From contig LUVW01000020.1 of assembly GCA_001661515.1 (NCBI GenBank), forward strand, positions 62,001-126,000: a stretch of DNA of 64,000 bases. Reading direction: 5' to 3'. This DNA is from Capniomyces stellatus. Its lineage: Eukaryota > Kickxellomycota > Harpellomycetes > Harpellales > Legeriomycetaceae. Below the pieces are notes generated by a model. The model made no database searches. It had not been told where the DNA came from and saw nothing but the letters and a program-made list of their open reading frames with translations. A program made the position numbers and the translations under genes. Shown here one piece after another: positions 42,201-53,500 of this stretch. Positions within the stretch are counted from its first letter, which is position 1; each line of letters opens with the position of its first letter.

Positions 42201-44983
42201 GCTCCCCCAGCTTCGCCTGCTACTGGACTTCCAGACTCCTTTCTCCGCCTAGTGTCAGCCTGACTATCGCCTACCATGTGGGAAATCGTCCTCATAATTG
42301 GTCTCTTTAAACCCACGCCTTTGGTTTTTTGTTCGCTCAATTGACTGTGCGGTGCTGACTCGGTTCTTTTGATCATATCGCTGCCCCCAATGCTCGCAAC
42401 GCTTGAGGTTGTGCTCTTGCTTGAGTCGTTGCCGACCAGCACCACCCTGCTTAGTTTTGGCGCCTGTTTTGGCGGCTCTATCTGCATATTCTGTCGGCCT
42501 AGACTGGCTCCTCCACCTGTTTCTACTAGGTTGATTCTGCTCAGCGAACTGTTTCGCTTGCTGGGGCTCAAGCCCTCGTTGCGCGAAAATATGGGCTGCG
42601 TCGAGCTATATTTCCGCATTGGAATGCTATCCATCCCTTCTCCTCCATTATCAACTGGCCCACCATCTGCCTTTTCTCTCACCGCTTGTGTGTCTGCAGC
42701 CTTTCCAACTGTTCTTGGCGACTCCCCAACTGCCACATTTTGCATCCGCGGTCTTGATCTAGAATCAAACTTTGCTTTATTCAACCTGTCTAGCTCTTGT
42801 AGCCCCTTTAGCTCCTCCAACTCCTCCAACTCTTCCAACTCTTCCAACTCTTTTCGCTCCTCCTGCCTACTAACCTTCCCCTCCCCCTGCCCCTTTCTCG
42901 ACCTGGTTTTCCCAAGTGGCTTCGAGTATCCTCCACTTGATCCTTTACCACTACTACTCTCGCTATCATCGTCTACAAACCTGTTCAGCTGAATATATTC
43001 TTCTCTATCTGTTTTTTCTTCTGCTACTCCTGAACTCAAGCTCACATAACTAGATTCTACTTTGGCTTTGTGCTTTTGCTGTGCCGGATTTCTATCCCTT
43101 GTTTGAATCCGCACCTCTTCTTTCCTTTTTTCGCCGCCGCTTCCACTACTACTTTCTGACCCCAAATCGCTCTTCAGTTTAGCTTGCATACTTTCGCCTC
43201 CTTTTTCATACAATCTTTTATTGCCATCCTGCTCCTTTAACACGCTCGAGCTCTGCTCCTGCCACCTCTCCACACCTACATCCACACCCACATCCACCCC
43301 CACCTCCTCGTTATCTCTCCTTTGTGCAATCCTTTCTAAAACGTCTGTCCCTTTCAGCACAAAAGATCCCTTTCTGGTACCAATGCCTCCCTTGTCAATG
43401 TTTTTCTTTTTCCTACTCTTTTTCTCTCGTTCCTCCGAGTCTCCATTCCCACTATTGTCCTCACTATCCTTCCTCCCGTCCTCACTATACTTTGAGTTTA
43501 CGCTGCTCAAACTCAGCTTCCCCTTCTTTAATTTTGTCCACCAATTCTCTTTTCCCATCGACTTATTTTCTTCCACATCTAAATCTCGCTCCTTCTCCTC
43601 CACCCTCCCATCCTCTTCACTTGGTAATACACTCTCTTTTTTACCCTGTAGCATTCGCTCTTCCATCTTCCTCTTTATTGTTTCGATTTCTCTTTTCTTT
43701 GCCTCAAGTTTCTCTTTTATGCTCATTTCTCTAACCTGGTCTTCTGACTCTTCACTATTCCCTCCCTCACTGTCACCATTCTCAATGCTAAAAACATCCC
43801 TTTCCAAACCTATACCCCCATTTGCATTATCTGACCCCTTTTTCTTTCTTTCTAATCTCTCCCCCTCCAGGGACCTACTCTTCACACTTTCATTTGTTTC
43901 TCCTTTCTTTCCATTTCCATTTTTATCCCCGTTTCCATTTTCATCTCCGTTTGAATACCCCTTCTCGCTTTCACTTCCGCTTGTACTAACAACTTTCAAG
44001 CCATTCACATTTTCCTTATCCAACCTCTCTCGCTTCCCAGCAACTCCGTGGCCTATAACCGGCATCATTAGGCTAGCGTTCACCAAATCCTTGTACTGAT
44101 CATTGCTTGCCACACTGTTTAATTGGTCTAGTATGTGTTGTCTGGACTTGCCCTCCAATCCCCCTACAATATCCTGGGATATATACTCGGGTCGAAAGTT
44201 CTTTCTATACTCCTTTTCAAATATCCGCTTTGGAATCGACTTTGTCCTTTCTCTTCTACCCTTTGACCCACTGGCTGTTACACCAGATACTATGGACAGT
44301 GTGCTTGCTTCCCCGAACTTCAGGTCTCTTGTGTTTGTTCGTTCAATAGGTGCATTGTACTCTAGTTCCTCGCTCTCTTCTGACTTTGACAACTCCACAT
44401 ACCCCGTTCGCATCCCTCCCCTGTAACTACCTGCAACGCTGATCCTATTATCCCGGTACATCTCCAGTCCTCCCCCGCTATACTCACTAAACTTACTCTT
44501 ATCCTTCAACCCCTTCAACACGTCTTCGTATCGACTCTGCTTATACTCCTCTGACATATCTTTGCTAGAAAATGTCTTGCATTTTATGTCCATCGACTTA
44601 TTACCTCCTCGCCCCGCCTTTATGTCTTTGTAATCCCCATATTCCAACTCTCGGACTTTCTCTGCCAACATGTCTTCGCTATGCATACTTTTGCTTCTCC
44701 GTCTATTCACTGCATCTATCCTCTTTTCATACCCCCTTTTATTTGCCGTCTCATATCGTTCATGTCGCTCATTTGCCACAACTTTGCTATCAACTCTATT
44801 CAATGGTCTGTTTATGCTCTGCTCGGCTTTAAAGTTCTCATACTCCAATCTATCGACTGGGTCCTCGCCCATATAGCCTGCTATCTCCTTAATCCTGTAA
44901 CCTCGACCCACGCTGTCGTGACCGTTTATTAAATTGGCTCTGCTGCTCTTCCTCTCTTCCTTCCAGGAGCCTTTCCGCTCCAT
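39251..44983 (-). CDS. Large intronless low-complexity protein with a central coiled coil, function unknown
   Basis: 1910 residues from ATG 44983 ('MERKGSWKEERKSS'), no intron needed and an in-frame stop shortly upstream. I do not recognise it. Roughly the first 1000 residues are charged and disordered (Arg/Lys/Glu/Ser-rich, with runs such as 'ELEELEELEELEELK' and 'VDVGVDVGV'). A basic patch 'LPRKRVKQVRQVGIQC' is followed by a heptad coiled coil at about 1030-1140 ('KKYVEEIKELKQKMKEMELA' onward). The C-terminal 700 residues are Ser/Asn/Thr-rich, with an (NT)n-type stretch ('NTNTNTNTSTSINTN'), several 'SPPFSP'-like possible kinase sites and a final (SG)n-(G)n run. No transmembrane segment or enzyme motif. 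The layout suits a scaffold, cytoskeletal or polarity factor, but that is speculation. Confidence 0.85.
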   Translation of the reverse strand: MERKGSWKEERKSSRANLINGHDSVGRGYRIKEIAGYMGEDPVDRLEYENFKAEQSINRPLNRVDSKVVANERHERYETANKRGYEKRIDAVNRRRSKSMHSEDMLAEKVRELEYGDYKDIKAGRGGNKSMDIKCKTFSSKDMSEEYKQSRYEDVLKGLKDKSKFSEYSGGGLEMYRDNRISVAGSYRGGMRTGYVELSKSEESEELEYNAPIERTNTRDLKFGEASTLSIVSGVTASGSKGRRERTKSIPKRIFEKEYRKNFRPEYISQDIVGGLEGKSRQHILDQLNSVASNDQYKDLVNASLMMPVIGHGVAGKRERLDKENVNGLKVVSTSGSESEKGYSNGDENGNGDKNGNGKKGETNESVKSRSLEGERLERKKKGSDNANGGIGLERDVFSIENGDSEGGNSEESEDQVREMSIKEKLEAKKREIETIKRKMEERMLQGKKESVLPSEEDGRVEEKERDLDVEENKSMGKENWWTKLKKGKLSLSSVNSKYSEDGRKDSEDNSGNGDSEEREKKSRKKKNIDKGGIGTRKGSFVLKGTDVLERIAQRRDNEEVGVDVGVDVGVERWQEQSSSVLKEQDGNKRLYEKGGESMQAKLKSDLGSESSSGSGGEKRKEEVRIQTRDRNPAQQKHKAKVESSYVSLSSGVAEEKTDREEYIQLNRFVDDDSESSSGKGSSGGYSKPLGKTRSRKGQGEGKVSRQEERKELEELEELEELEELKGLQELDRLNKAKFDSRSRPRMQNVAVGESPRTVGKAADTQAVREKADGGPVDNGGEGMDSIPMRKYSSTQPIFSRNEGLSPSKRNSSLSRINLVETGGGASLGRQNMQIEPPKQAPKLSRVVLVGNDSSKSTTSSVASIGGSDMIKRTESAPHSQLSEQKTKGVGLKRPIMRTISHMVGDSQADTRRRKESGSPVAGEAGGAEAGAGSMEGSPGDKQATRPVGPKMETAVYKVKRGSYQKAENIGLQVAGVKTTSRVESATLRASGMIVSAKPELQFSEVRRLPRKRVKQVRQVGIQCNMEQKYPSSSGAENEKKYVEEIKELKQKMKEMELAYKAKLAQVGEKMAAIKANNVTLTERNYELAQTTLILENQKKAMAGKRMESSRTARELESVKNELCGVKESSQKKVDELYSQVAYLSEQCEQHRAKENKRRESEEGVNGTETSAGTDADRAISGEAGGLDEVKPAGPANTLAVAKQYSRRSSDMDFIEKSYLARANGFIEGPMEGAGYNEELVYIDSRLNETSSRIQQILEQVRSKLADEFPGSDFDGSNAESEIDNDATHVQIVPTRHSSKSTDRRSKILEELDGEHSFLQDDLATRRAAIAKTLAEQHRRVSESASLKESQASFMFGYNGLSGKNNLGRTLTTRPPIPRAFTNRPKRPSNSHSTKSLNSVSSAEVATKPENSEEAESSAQPEATTSASVCANTKSQADLENSARGESNSVDNDESLCHLNDSTRDFSQNQHQTADQIEDGTFGRCQTATITRNASRVRSKSVTNQKSDLNGLNGLNSFASFNSLNSVDTLDSYNEYVLSKSGNGSMSFESEALEPNDLLEIPNIKANQNTNTNTNTSTSINTNIATNIATNIDTNIDTKIDTNTGPEPYSKSSIESDCNNSNDSNGNFGLKSKPRSRPKPNSPSSSSDADSTSTSKSSPIGSGSFSVDRMFKLKELSSDGTLNSKNGIKKPATPISLSNETSYSSDNLAGSGDDKNKTRARAVSAILSGRFDEADENIGLGTVVYNNSEIYKSYLKKSPYSTMNFATTKSLSPPFSPTDTKGHIGSNTRRKRIGSGLGIDGMTISSKSIGNMDLLKYQVRSGGRRIDKAKTFQASSIGLTGEQLLESLKMGKDFSSTKNSFDSDMDTGSSSNINTNVTGSGSGSGSGSGGGGGGDMLGQTRSRFSHYSLL

Positions 44984-47900
44984 TTGTATCTAGTTGGAAC
45001 TCCGCTACTATATCTTTTACTACCTTAGACCTTCCGTCTAATAGTTATGACTGAACTCCCTTCTGCTCCCCCTTTATCGAAAAATATTCTAACTTTTGTA
45101 TTTTTTTTTTCTTTATCTGTCCTCCCCTTTCCAAGTTCGCTGTTTAAAAGAAACTCCACTACACTGATTGATTCTTTTTTATTTTCCCCTTCCCCCTTTG
45201 CTTTTCTAAGGCATTGGGAGTTCTATTCAGTAGAATCGCTTTCTTCACTCTGAGTGATTTTCTACCACTAATTTGCAGTAAAGTTGTCTTTTCCGTATGT
45301 CTCCTTGCTATCCTTTCAATAATAAAAACTCTGCGTTTTGTTTGATCGTGCTATGTACACTGACTTTTCGTATTTCGCTTTTCGCTCAGCTATTTCTATC
45401 TGTTTCCAGCCTTGTGGGTTATTAAAGCTACTTTTTTCCTATTAATACTTCGATATACGAATTGTTTCTAAATATCTCGTCTGTTTCAAACGTCTGGTAT
45501 ATCTTTACAAGATCCCTTATGGGTTGTCTTTTCTGCTGTCAATCCCAAATTTACTTTATATACGCTCTTGAACACCCTCTCAATACATACTGTCCTTGTC
45601 GCAAAAAAAATCCTCGGTATTGTTTCCTGGATTCTATCTTTCTCCGTATTTTTGTCTTTTAAAAAACAACCCGTAATAGAATTGATAATGCCTTGTATGG
45701 ATTCTCCTTTTAATCTCGAATTCTAAATGTATTCGAATTTTTCTTTTTCTTCCGGCACTTACAGGCAATATAAATCTGCCTTACTTGCTATTTGAAACTG
45801 AGTCTAAAACGTTGTCCGTTAAAATTGAGTAAATAAACAAAAGTATCGTATAATTAACCCAACTCATTTATTTTTAATACCATTTTTTCAGTTGCCATTG
45901 TTTATTTACAAATCTCCTCAATTAATCGAATTCTATTTCATTGTGCTAAATATCGATAATTTCGACCACAATTCAAAAATGTAAACTTGAGGTGATTTAA
46001 ATCATTTCCGAACAATTTTTTTAATTTTTATTTTCCCTTTTCACTACTTACGTTTACTTTTTATCACCAAGCAGTTACTTGTTTTGCTTTTTTTCCGCCT
46101 TTTTTTATTTTGTTTTTGTTTTTTTTATCGAGTCCAAGGAATATAATTGGCCTTCAATTACGGCTTGAACTTTTATTTTCCTATTTTTTCAACTTTTGAA
46201 AATCAAAAAGTTGTATTTTTAATTAACATTTAAAATAAATAGATTCAATAGTACCAAGCAATCCGTGATATATTCATTTCTCCAAAGTCAAACGCTGGCT
46301 GGTTGTGTTCTCTTGTAACCCAATCGCCATTCAACAATCGATAATAATTTCAATCATTTGCTTTGTTAAAATGGCAACAATTTTTTTTGATACTTTCAGC
46401 TCAAGCTTCTTTGCTTTATCATTACCCTTTGCATCACATTTAAGCCTCAATTTACACTACAACAATACTCAAAATGCTCTAATACATCATGTTTTAAACT
46501 TGAAGCTCCTATTCCTAATCGACTCCTCACTAATTAGTATCATCATTTTACACGAGATTGCTATTTCCATTGATGTTCTACATCGTTGACTCTGACTCCC
46601 TTATATTTATACTAATCAGTAGCAACTACTCTCAACATTTTGTGCTTCTAAATTTATAGTATGTCGATCCCCTTGTGTCCAAACTGTGAATAAGTTAATC
46701 AATACAGTCAGCTGAAATATATCTTTTTGCTTTTGTTTTTACTTCTGTTTTTTTTATTTATACTATCACTGGTTATTAAATTGTTATCAAGTATGCCCCT
46801 GTGGTCTTTTAAAAGTTCCAGCTCTTGTACTTAAAACCCCAGCCTTCTGTGAATTTCCTATATTAGCTCACGTGGTCCAGCATAGTATAGACATTATACA
46901 CTCCTATATACAGTTTTAGTTTAAATATTGACAACATTCCAAATGTTATATAACCAACACAACTACAACCAATTGCCCTTTTTGTTGTCAACAACCAGTA
47001 TCGTCAATTTGATTCGCTATTTTTTCAGTTATTTTACTTGACCTTGGCTTGATATGTATCAATAGCTCCACCAAGCTTCATAATTGCTATTTATATCAAC
47101 CAAAATACACTATACTAAAACAACCCCCCCCCCCCCNNNNNNNNNNNNNNAACCCCCCCCCCCCCCAACTAACATAAAAATGGAGGGTAGCTATCAGTAT
47201 GAAACGTGATGGCCTTGATACCAATTAGACCAATCTTTGTCTCTTTTTTTTTTTTTTGCCTCTTTATTTTTGCCCTTTTTTTTATTGAAATATTTTGTCC
47301 TTTTTTTATTGAGATTTCCAATTACCACTTTTCACTTCTTGTCTTTTTTACATTCCAACCTTTACACTGCCTGTTGCATTTTACTTGTGTCTTATGTCTT
47401 GGATTTTGCTGTCAAACATATAATACCCCCCCATTGATCACTTGTTAGGCGAGCGTTATAGACCGACTTTTAAAATCACATCTACTTGCATTTACAAGTA
47501 TAACGAAATAATAATATAGAACTAACCAATGGCTGAATGTAGTCACAAACACAAAATAGCAACACACACCGACTTTTGTTGCAATGTTGCTGGAGTACAT
47601 TCATGTTATTTAAAGGCTTTTGGGCAAGCCGGTGACCGATATGTCAGCTCTAGCCTCGTTTATTGAGAATATATCTTACTCTACGTTTAGTCCAGTAGAG
47701 TTTGCAAAGAACTATTTATTACGCCACTTAAATGACCAAAACTTGTTAAACTTGGAAAACTGCATTACCAAGTTCATAAAAGCTAACCAATAACGCCTAA
47801 TAATGTGATTGATAAAGATACACGCTGACACCTTTGCAAATATGACAAACTCCATAAACATGGATGAAAGGAGTAAAACCCGAACAGGAATTAAACATGA

Positions 47901-48222
47901 CCTTTCAATATATTTGACAATCAATGGTATCAATGTCTACCAAGCCATGGCTGTTCCACTGTTCGTTGGGTTTAATGTGGAAATCAAACACGTGATTGTG
48001 AGAAAGTGTATATATAATTTATTAACTACTTTAGTGGGAGGGGGGAGGAGGGAGGTAATAACGTTATATATTGGTAGATGTGTTTTTCTATCGATTAATA
48101 ATCTATGAACAAAGTATAATGTAAACTGTGAACATCGTTTATTGTTGATGTGTATATACATAACTAGCGAGTCAAAATAGAAATGGGGAGGAGGTCGAAA
48201 TCGAGTAGCTACAAAAACAAAA
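44984..48222. other. Gene-poor spacer containing the assembly gap
   Basis: About 3.2 kb between the 1910-residue gene start and the coilin gene end. T-rich; the plus-strand frames at 45047-46589 and 47206-47448 are pyrimidine-tract artefacts rich in Phe, Leu and Ser. No gene seen. Confidence 0.45.
47137..47150. other. Assembly gap in a poly-C tract
   Basis: Fourteen N bases with 13 C on the left (47124-47136) and AA plus 14 C on the right (47153-47166). Both sides begin with AA before the C-run, so the two flanks may be the same tract entered twice. Confidence 0.95.
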
Positions 48223-50537
48223 CTACAGCAACTTATCCGAAACTAATCTAACATCTAGCAATGCATCCCAGTCAAATAAAACAGGTCCAGTGGCGAGACT
48301 TATATAGTCATAGTTAGAGCTGTCTTGATTATAATAGTCGGCATCATTTTCGACGTTAGCCAACAACTTGCTTCTTCTGGAAGCCGCCTTTTGCAGCTCC
48401 CAGTCAACTCCAAACTCGGAATATTCATTAGGCTGGGCGTCATAGTTATAATCCAAGTGGCCATTGCTATCATTCAATTTGTCGTTGTTTGTGTTGATTT
48501 TTGTGTCTATCAAATCGATTAGTAGTTGTTTCTCTGAAGGGAATAGTGTTTTTATTTTAGCAAGTCGGAATTCTGATATAGCAGGCGTTAGATCCTCGCT
48601 AATTTCAAGAATCTTATAAGCGATGGTTGACCCTGATACGGGCATATTCGTTAAATAAGGATACACCGAGTAGTCCTGGCTGCCCAAACCATTCGGTTGC
48701 GCAACAATGTTTTTGGATTTGGTCCGTGAGCTCTGTTTGCATTGTTTGCTTTTTGGCTTGGGAGACTCCGTGTTTTCATTTATGCTTATTTGCGTGTCTA
48801 CAGCTGATGGTATCTCAGATGCTGTGGTATCCACTTTTTTAGTCAAAGATTTACTGCTAAGAATTTCGGGGCTGTTTGAGCCACTGGCTCCGTCATCCCT
48901 TGCAACCTCAATATCTCCATTTTGACACGGGTCCATGCTAACCAACTCTACTCCATACGAGTCTGATCCCGGTGCATTTATCGCGTTGGACTCAACCACA
49001 GCTCCCAGCGCTGCTTTCTGGCTAGACTTATCCTTAATATTCCTGTATTCCAACAATAACTCATCAAAATCATACTCCGGGGCTGCCATTTCGTTTATTG
49101 GTAATTTTTCTGGGTTTTTATTGTGGCTCACACAATCTGAGTCCTGACTCTCTTTTTCTTCAGCAAGTGTCTGATATATCTTTTCAATCATAAATGGCTC
49201 CCTTGTGTATCTACTGTTATTCCTTCTAGGCTTCATCTCATCTTTCCACTCCGGGTTCCACTCATCCATGTGCTCAACCTTTGTCAAAATAAAATTATCT
49301 TTGCACCTTCCAGAAAATCCCCTGTCCAGCTCAACAGCATTAGTCTGACTACAATTTTCTATTGGAGCTTCCAAAGCCAGATCAATCATTTCTTGTCCTT
49401 TCCTTGGCTTTTGAGTGTCATTCGCTTCCACAAAGTCTTTTATCGCTACACCCTCGCTGGGGTTGATTGTTATACCATTGCTGCTTTTTTTTGACCCTCC
49501 AGGAACTTGATCGTTTTTTACCTTTATAACCTTGTCGATTTTATTCACTGCCTCTAACTTTGGTATTTCACTTTTGAGGATTTTACTGTTGTTAGTCTTT
49601 AGCTCCACGGCTGACGAGGCGAGCGAATCTGCTGTCAAATTTAGCTTTTTGTTATACATATCTTTTACCTTCCTTTTTCTTTCGTTTCTTTTCCGCGTTC
49701 TTTCTAACTTTTTTTCTTTCAGTAGCTTTTCTTTTTCTCTTTCCTTCTCCTCCTTTTCTTTTTTCAATTCAAGCTCAATGGTTTTAATTCTGTTATCGCT
49801 CTTATCAATCAGCGATACCTTTTTGCCTAATTCTTCAGTTGATCTCGCCTTTTTACTCCTCTTCTCATCCTCCTGTTTGCTATTTGCCGATTTCGGCTCT
49901 TGTTCTCTGCTCTTCTCAATGGCTACTCTTTCTGCTTTTGATTTTACATCTTTTCTATCTTTTACTTCTTTTACTTCTTTTCTATCTTTCCTGTCTTTTA
50001 CTTCTTTTCTATCTTTCCTGTCTTTTACATCTTTTCTATCTTTTCTGTCTTTTCCGCCTTTTACTTCTTTTATCGAGCTTTTGGTGTGACTCTCATTAAC
50101 TTTTATTTTTTTTGAGTTTCTATCTTCAACCAGATCCTTTTCAATCGCATGTTTTCTCTTGTTATCCTGGCGAAGCCCAACACTATTTATATAAACAAGG
50201 AAATGCTTTAGCTAGACACTTGTATAAACACCAAATATCGAAATATGCAGTCTTTGTAACAATACCTTATTATTTCGTCCTCCTTGATGACTTCACATAC
50301 GTGATCGTTATCTAGCAATTCAAACCCATCCATTTCTAGCGCTATTCTGCTGCCTTCAGCATCTTTAATTCCATTCTTGTCTATGAGGAGCTTTTTTATC
50401 TTTTTAATTAGCTCTTTGAAAGTAACCAGTGGCTTCTCATTTTCGTCATTCCTTGTCTTTGGATTGTCACAACAATCAACTACAAACCAACATTTTCGCT
50501 CAGGGAATGGCTTTTTAGTAGTCAATCGAATTCTCAT
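48223..50537 (-). CDS. COIL: Coilin-like Cajal-body scaffold protein
   Basis: Two exons, 50266-50537 and 48223-50182, join to 743 residues starting at ATG 50537. The N-terminal 90 residues match the coilin ubiquitin-like self-association domain: 'MRIRLTTKKPFPERKCWFVV' then 'DCC', later 'GSRIALEMDGFELLDNDHVC' and 'VIKEDEII'. A very basic Lys/Arg/Asp/Glu-rich segment follows, with tandem 'KDRKDRKEV' units (about 49940-50090) that suggest nuclear localisation. The middle is disordered. The C-terminal part (about 605-743) has the coilin Tudor-like signature 'STIAYKILEISEDLTPAISE' with 'FRLAKIKTLF', and near the end 'VLFDWDALLDVRLV', like the WxxLxDVRLI tail of animal coilin. Coilin organises Cajal bodies, sites of snRNP maturation. 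Acceptor choice (tatataaatag at 50183) is set by frame. Having both end domains makes the call strong. Confidence 0.85.
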
Positions 50538-53500
50538 TCTCGGATAATCGGTATATTGGCTATGTGTATCTATTCTAATTACCAAGATTCTTTGCTTGCA
50601 TCGTAAACAAGAAAAAGGATTTTAAAATTGCTAATTGATCGTTTACTAGTATTGCATCTTACCTTTTACTTTTTTATTTTCAACCAACAGCTTTTTTTAT
50701 TTCTTTTTTACTCGACTTTTCGGGTTAGTTTGGTTCGCTAATTGGTTGATTGATTCGAGTTTGATCTATTTACGAAGAGCGACAAAAAAAAAGCCTAATA
50801 AACTGGTTAAAGAGGAAAATAAAGAAAATCTTTTACGCCAATAACATCGAGGTGTCATATTAAAGTTCGATCTGGCTTTAACCTGTATACATCTTGTTAT
50901 TCTTGGTTTTTATACCCAAGAATGCCCTAGACACATTTCTGCAGTGCCGTGCGTATAGCACACACCTTGTAACACTACACACACCATTCCCAAACACCAT
51001 TAACAAAATAAATCATTTATCCACAGCCAAAGTTGGTTCTGTATGGCACTGACAATAAAATAATGCAAACCCAGTGCCGTTTTATACATCAAGAATATGT
51101 GGGGTATAACACTGGTATATAATGACAGCTGGCGAATTACAAACAAATCGTACTTTTTTGTCAATATTTAGCAATCCTATGATTCAAGAATAAACTCATA
51201 GTATAGTCAATAGATGTATACTCTAGTACTGTTTAGACAAGGTTGATGCACCATCACAGAACAAGTTTGTGTTTTTCTATTAGTTCTGCATCACTTTAAA
51301 TGCAGCTGGGATATTATGGTAACTGTCTGGTGATTGATAAACCCTTACTTTGCTTATGTGATTTGAAGTTTGGAATGGTAATCTTTCTATTCTGCGCTTT
51401 CAGCATAATTGATTTTATGCTGATTGCTCTTAAATATTTTCAACAATTTACATTTTCCCCACAATAATCTCAAAACGATGTAATTCTCAAATATTAATAA
51501 AATACACTCTGGAAAAAAAATTAAAAAAAATACACTCTAGTCTATTTTGGCACATACAAAACATTTTATTGTTAGTTTATATTTTGGACTAGTGTAATAA
51601 AGCTACATGCATACATTTGTTCGCCACTGTAGGTATGTATAACCTGCTGAAATGGTTATATACAGCACATATATGACTCGCTTTTACTGGGTTGAAGTAG
51701 CCATTATAACACCAACATTCCACCATAGAACCATAGGATCATTGACTTCAGCTCGTGGTTGTTGGCTAACATAATCTATATATTTGAATATTCTCGCTCT
51801 CGCTTTGCTTTGCTTTGTTGGCTATTATAGATTACTTTTATACATTATACTTGTTATCTTTTTATATGTTTGATTATTGCTTACTTTTACCTTTAGCTAT
51901 TTTTTAATTATTGATACGCTTTTAATTTTTTTTATTTTATTTTTTATTGTAAACTGTTTTGGTTATTTATCATAGGAATGTTTATAATGAAGTCACAAAA
52001 TCTGTTAGAAACCCTAGAATGCCTTTTCCTAGCAGATGCAATCTAATTTCTGAAGTTGGTTTTACCATAATTCTTACTACAAAAACAAAATACTGGTCAA
52101 TAAAAAGAATACTGGTGCTCCATCTAGCAATTTCCCATGTAGACAGCATTTGTTGGTCCAATCGATTAATCGGACTGTACAAAAGCAAATATTAGCAAAA
52201 ACAATAAATAAAAAAAGGACAAAACGACCAGTACATGAGTTGTAGATAAAAGCGGGAAATTGAAAAGATGCGATAATTAGGTGACATCAGGAGCTTTATT
52301 GAAACAAAATTAATTGGAGCCCTACCTACAGTTTTTGCAGCTGAGCCTTTTAAATCTAACAGAATTCCAGCTGATTAAAGGGAAAATAGGATGCCACAAA
52401 AATTGTGACCATCAATTATGTAAGGCAAAATTAATTATGTGCGTGCTGTTGATAATAGATGCTTAGTTGCAGGCTTTAAAACATCCATAATATCCTGCTT
52501 GTTGTTGCTATTAGCGTAGAATTTTTGAGATTGATTAAAGTCTGAATAATATACCCAAAAGCTCATTTATTTATAAACCCATTGGCAGACTATTGTTTTC
52601 ATCACTATTAAACGTTTATTTTTACGATTACATTGAAGTACGCATGCTTATTTAGCCTTCTGTTTGACTTTTGAGCGAACAAATTGGTGGAAAACACTTT
52701 TTTAGAAGGAAAAAAGAGAAACTGGGAGGGAGTTGTATAGTGTTATGTAAAATCATCATGGGTTTGTAATAAGCTTGAATTTGCCTATACAGAGATATCT
52801 TTATTGAGTTCATCCAGCTACCCCAACTAATAGTGACATTAAACAGAATCGTAAAGAAATCATATTTCAGATAAAGACAAAGAGCAACTTATTAGTCAAC
52901 CAACAGTCGCGATGCTAGAAAGAAAAAAAGAGGGTTGGGATTATGTTTATTCACAAGAAGCGACTATATATTTCGTATGACTAGGCATTAAAGAGAAAGA
53001 GTTTTTTTCTAATAAAAAGAGTTGGAAATTTTATTTTTAAAATTTTCTTACAGTAAAAGAAAAGAACAGAAAATATAACTTGGTTTGAGGGCTTGAACCA
53101 AGCGAGTTCAAAATCATGCCAAAGCAAACGTACTTTTCAAAATAAAAAAGTCATGCTGAAAGGTGGACCAAAATCAATAGGTTGACCAGAAGGCCGGGAA
53201 AAAGCATATTTTCCAGCACTTTGAAGCACGTCAAGACAGTTGTGGCTGGAAAACAAAAAGTGCCAAAAAAAAGCAGCTTTATGCACAAAGGATGCTGTTA
53301 ATGTTACTTGGTTATAATAAAGTCTCAATCGTGTGCTTAGAACCCTGTTCTTTGGTTTATTTTGTATCTAACTCAATGTGTGATAAAAACAAGTACAGCT
53401 TGCAGTATACAAAAATAATGGTTTGGCCAAGACAAAAACCAAGTATAGCTGAGTGCTAAAGGAAAACAACGCTGGTGTTTATTCAAATTAGCACAGAATT

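Noticed and set aside
39357..44932. Many plus-strand frames opposite the 1910-residue gene (one of 292 codons)
   Set aside because: Mirror frames of Glu/Lys/Arg/Ser-rich coding sequence; rich in Ser, Phe, Leu and Pro and without domain signals.
46305..46589. 94-codon plus-strand hydrophobic frame
   Set aside because: T-rich promoter-side DNA gives Ile/Leu/Phe/Ser runs; no start context, no family, no neighbouring exons.
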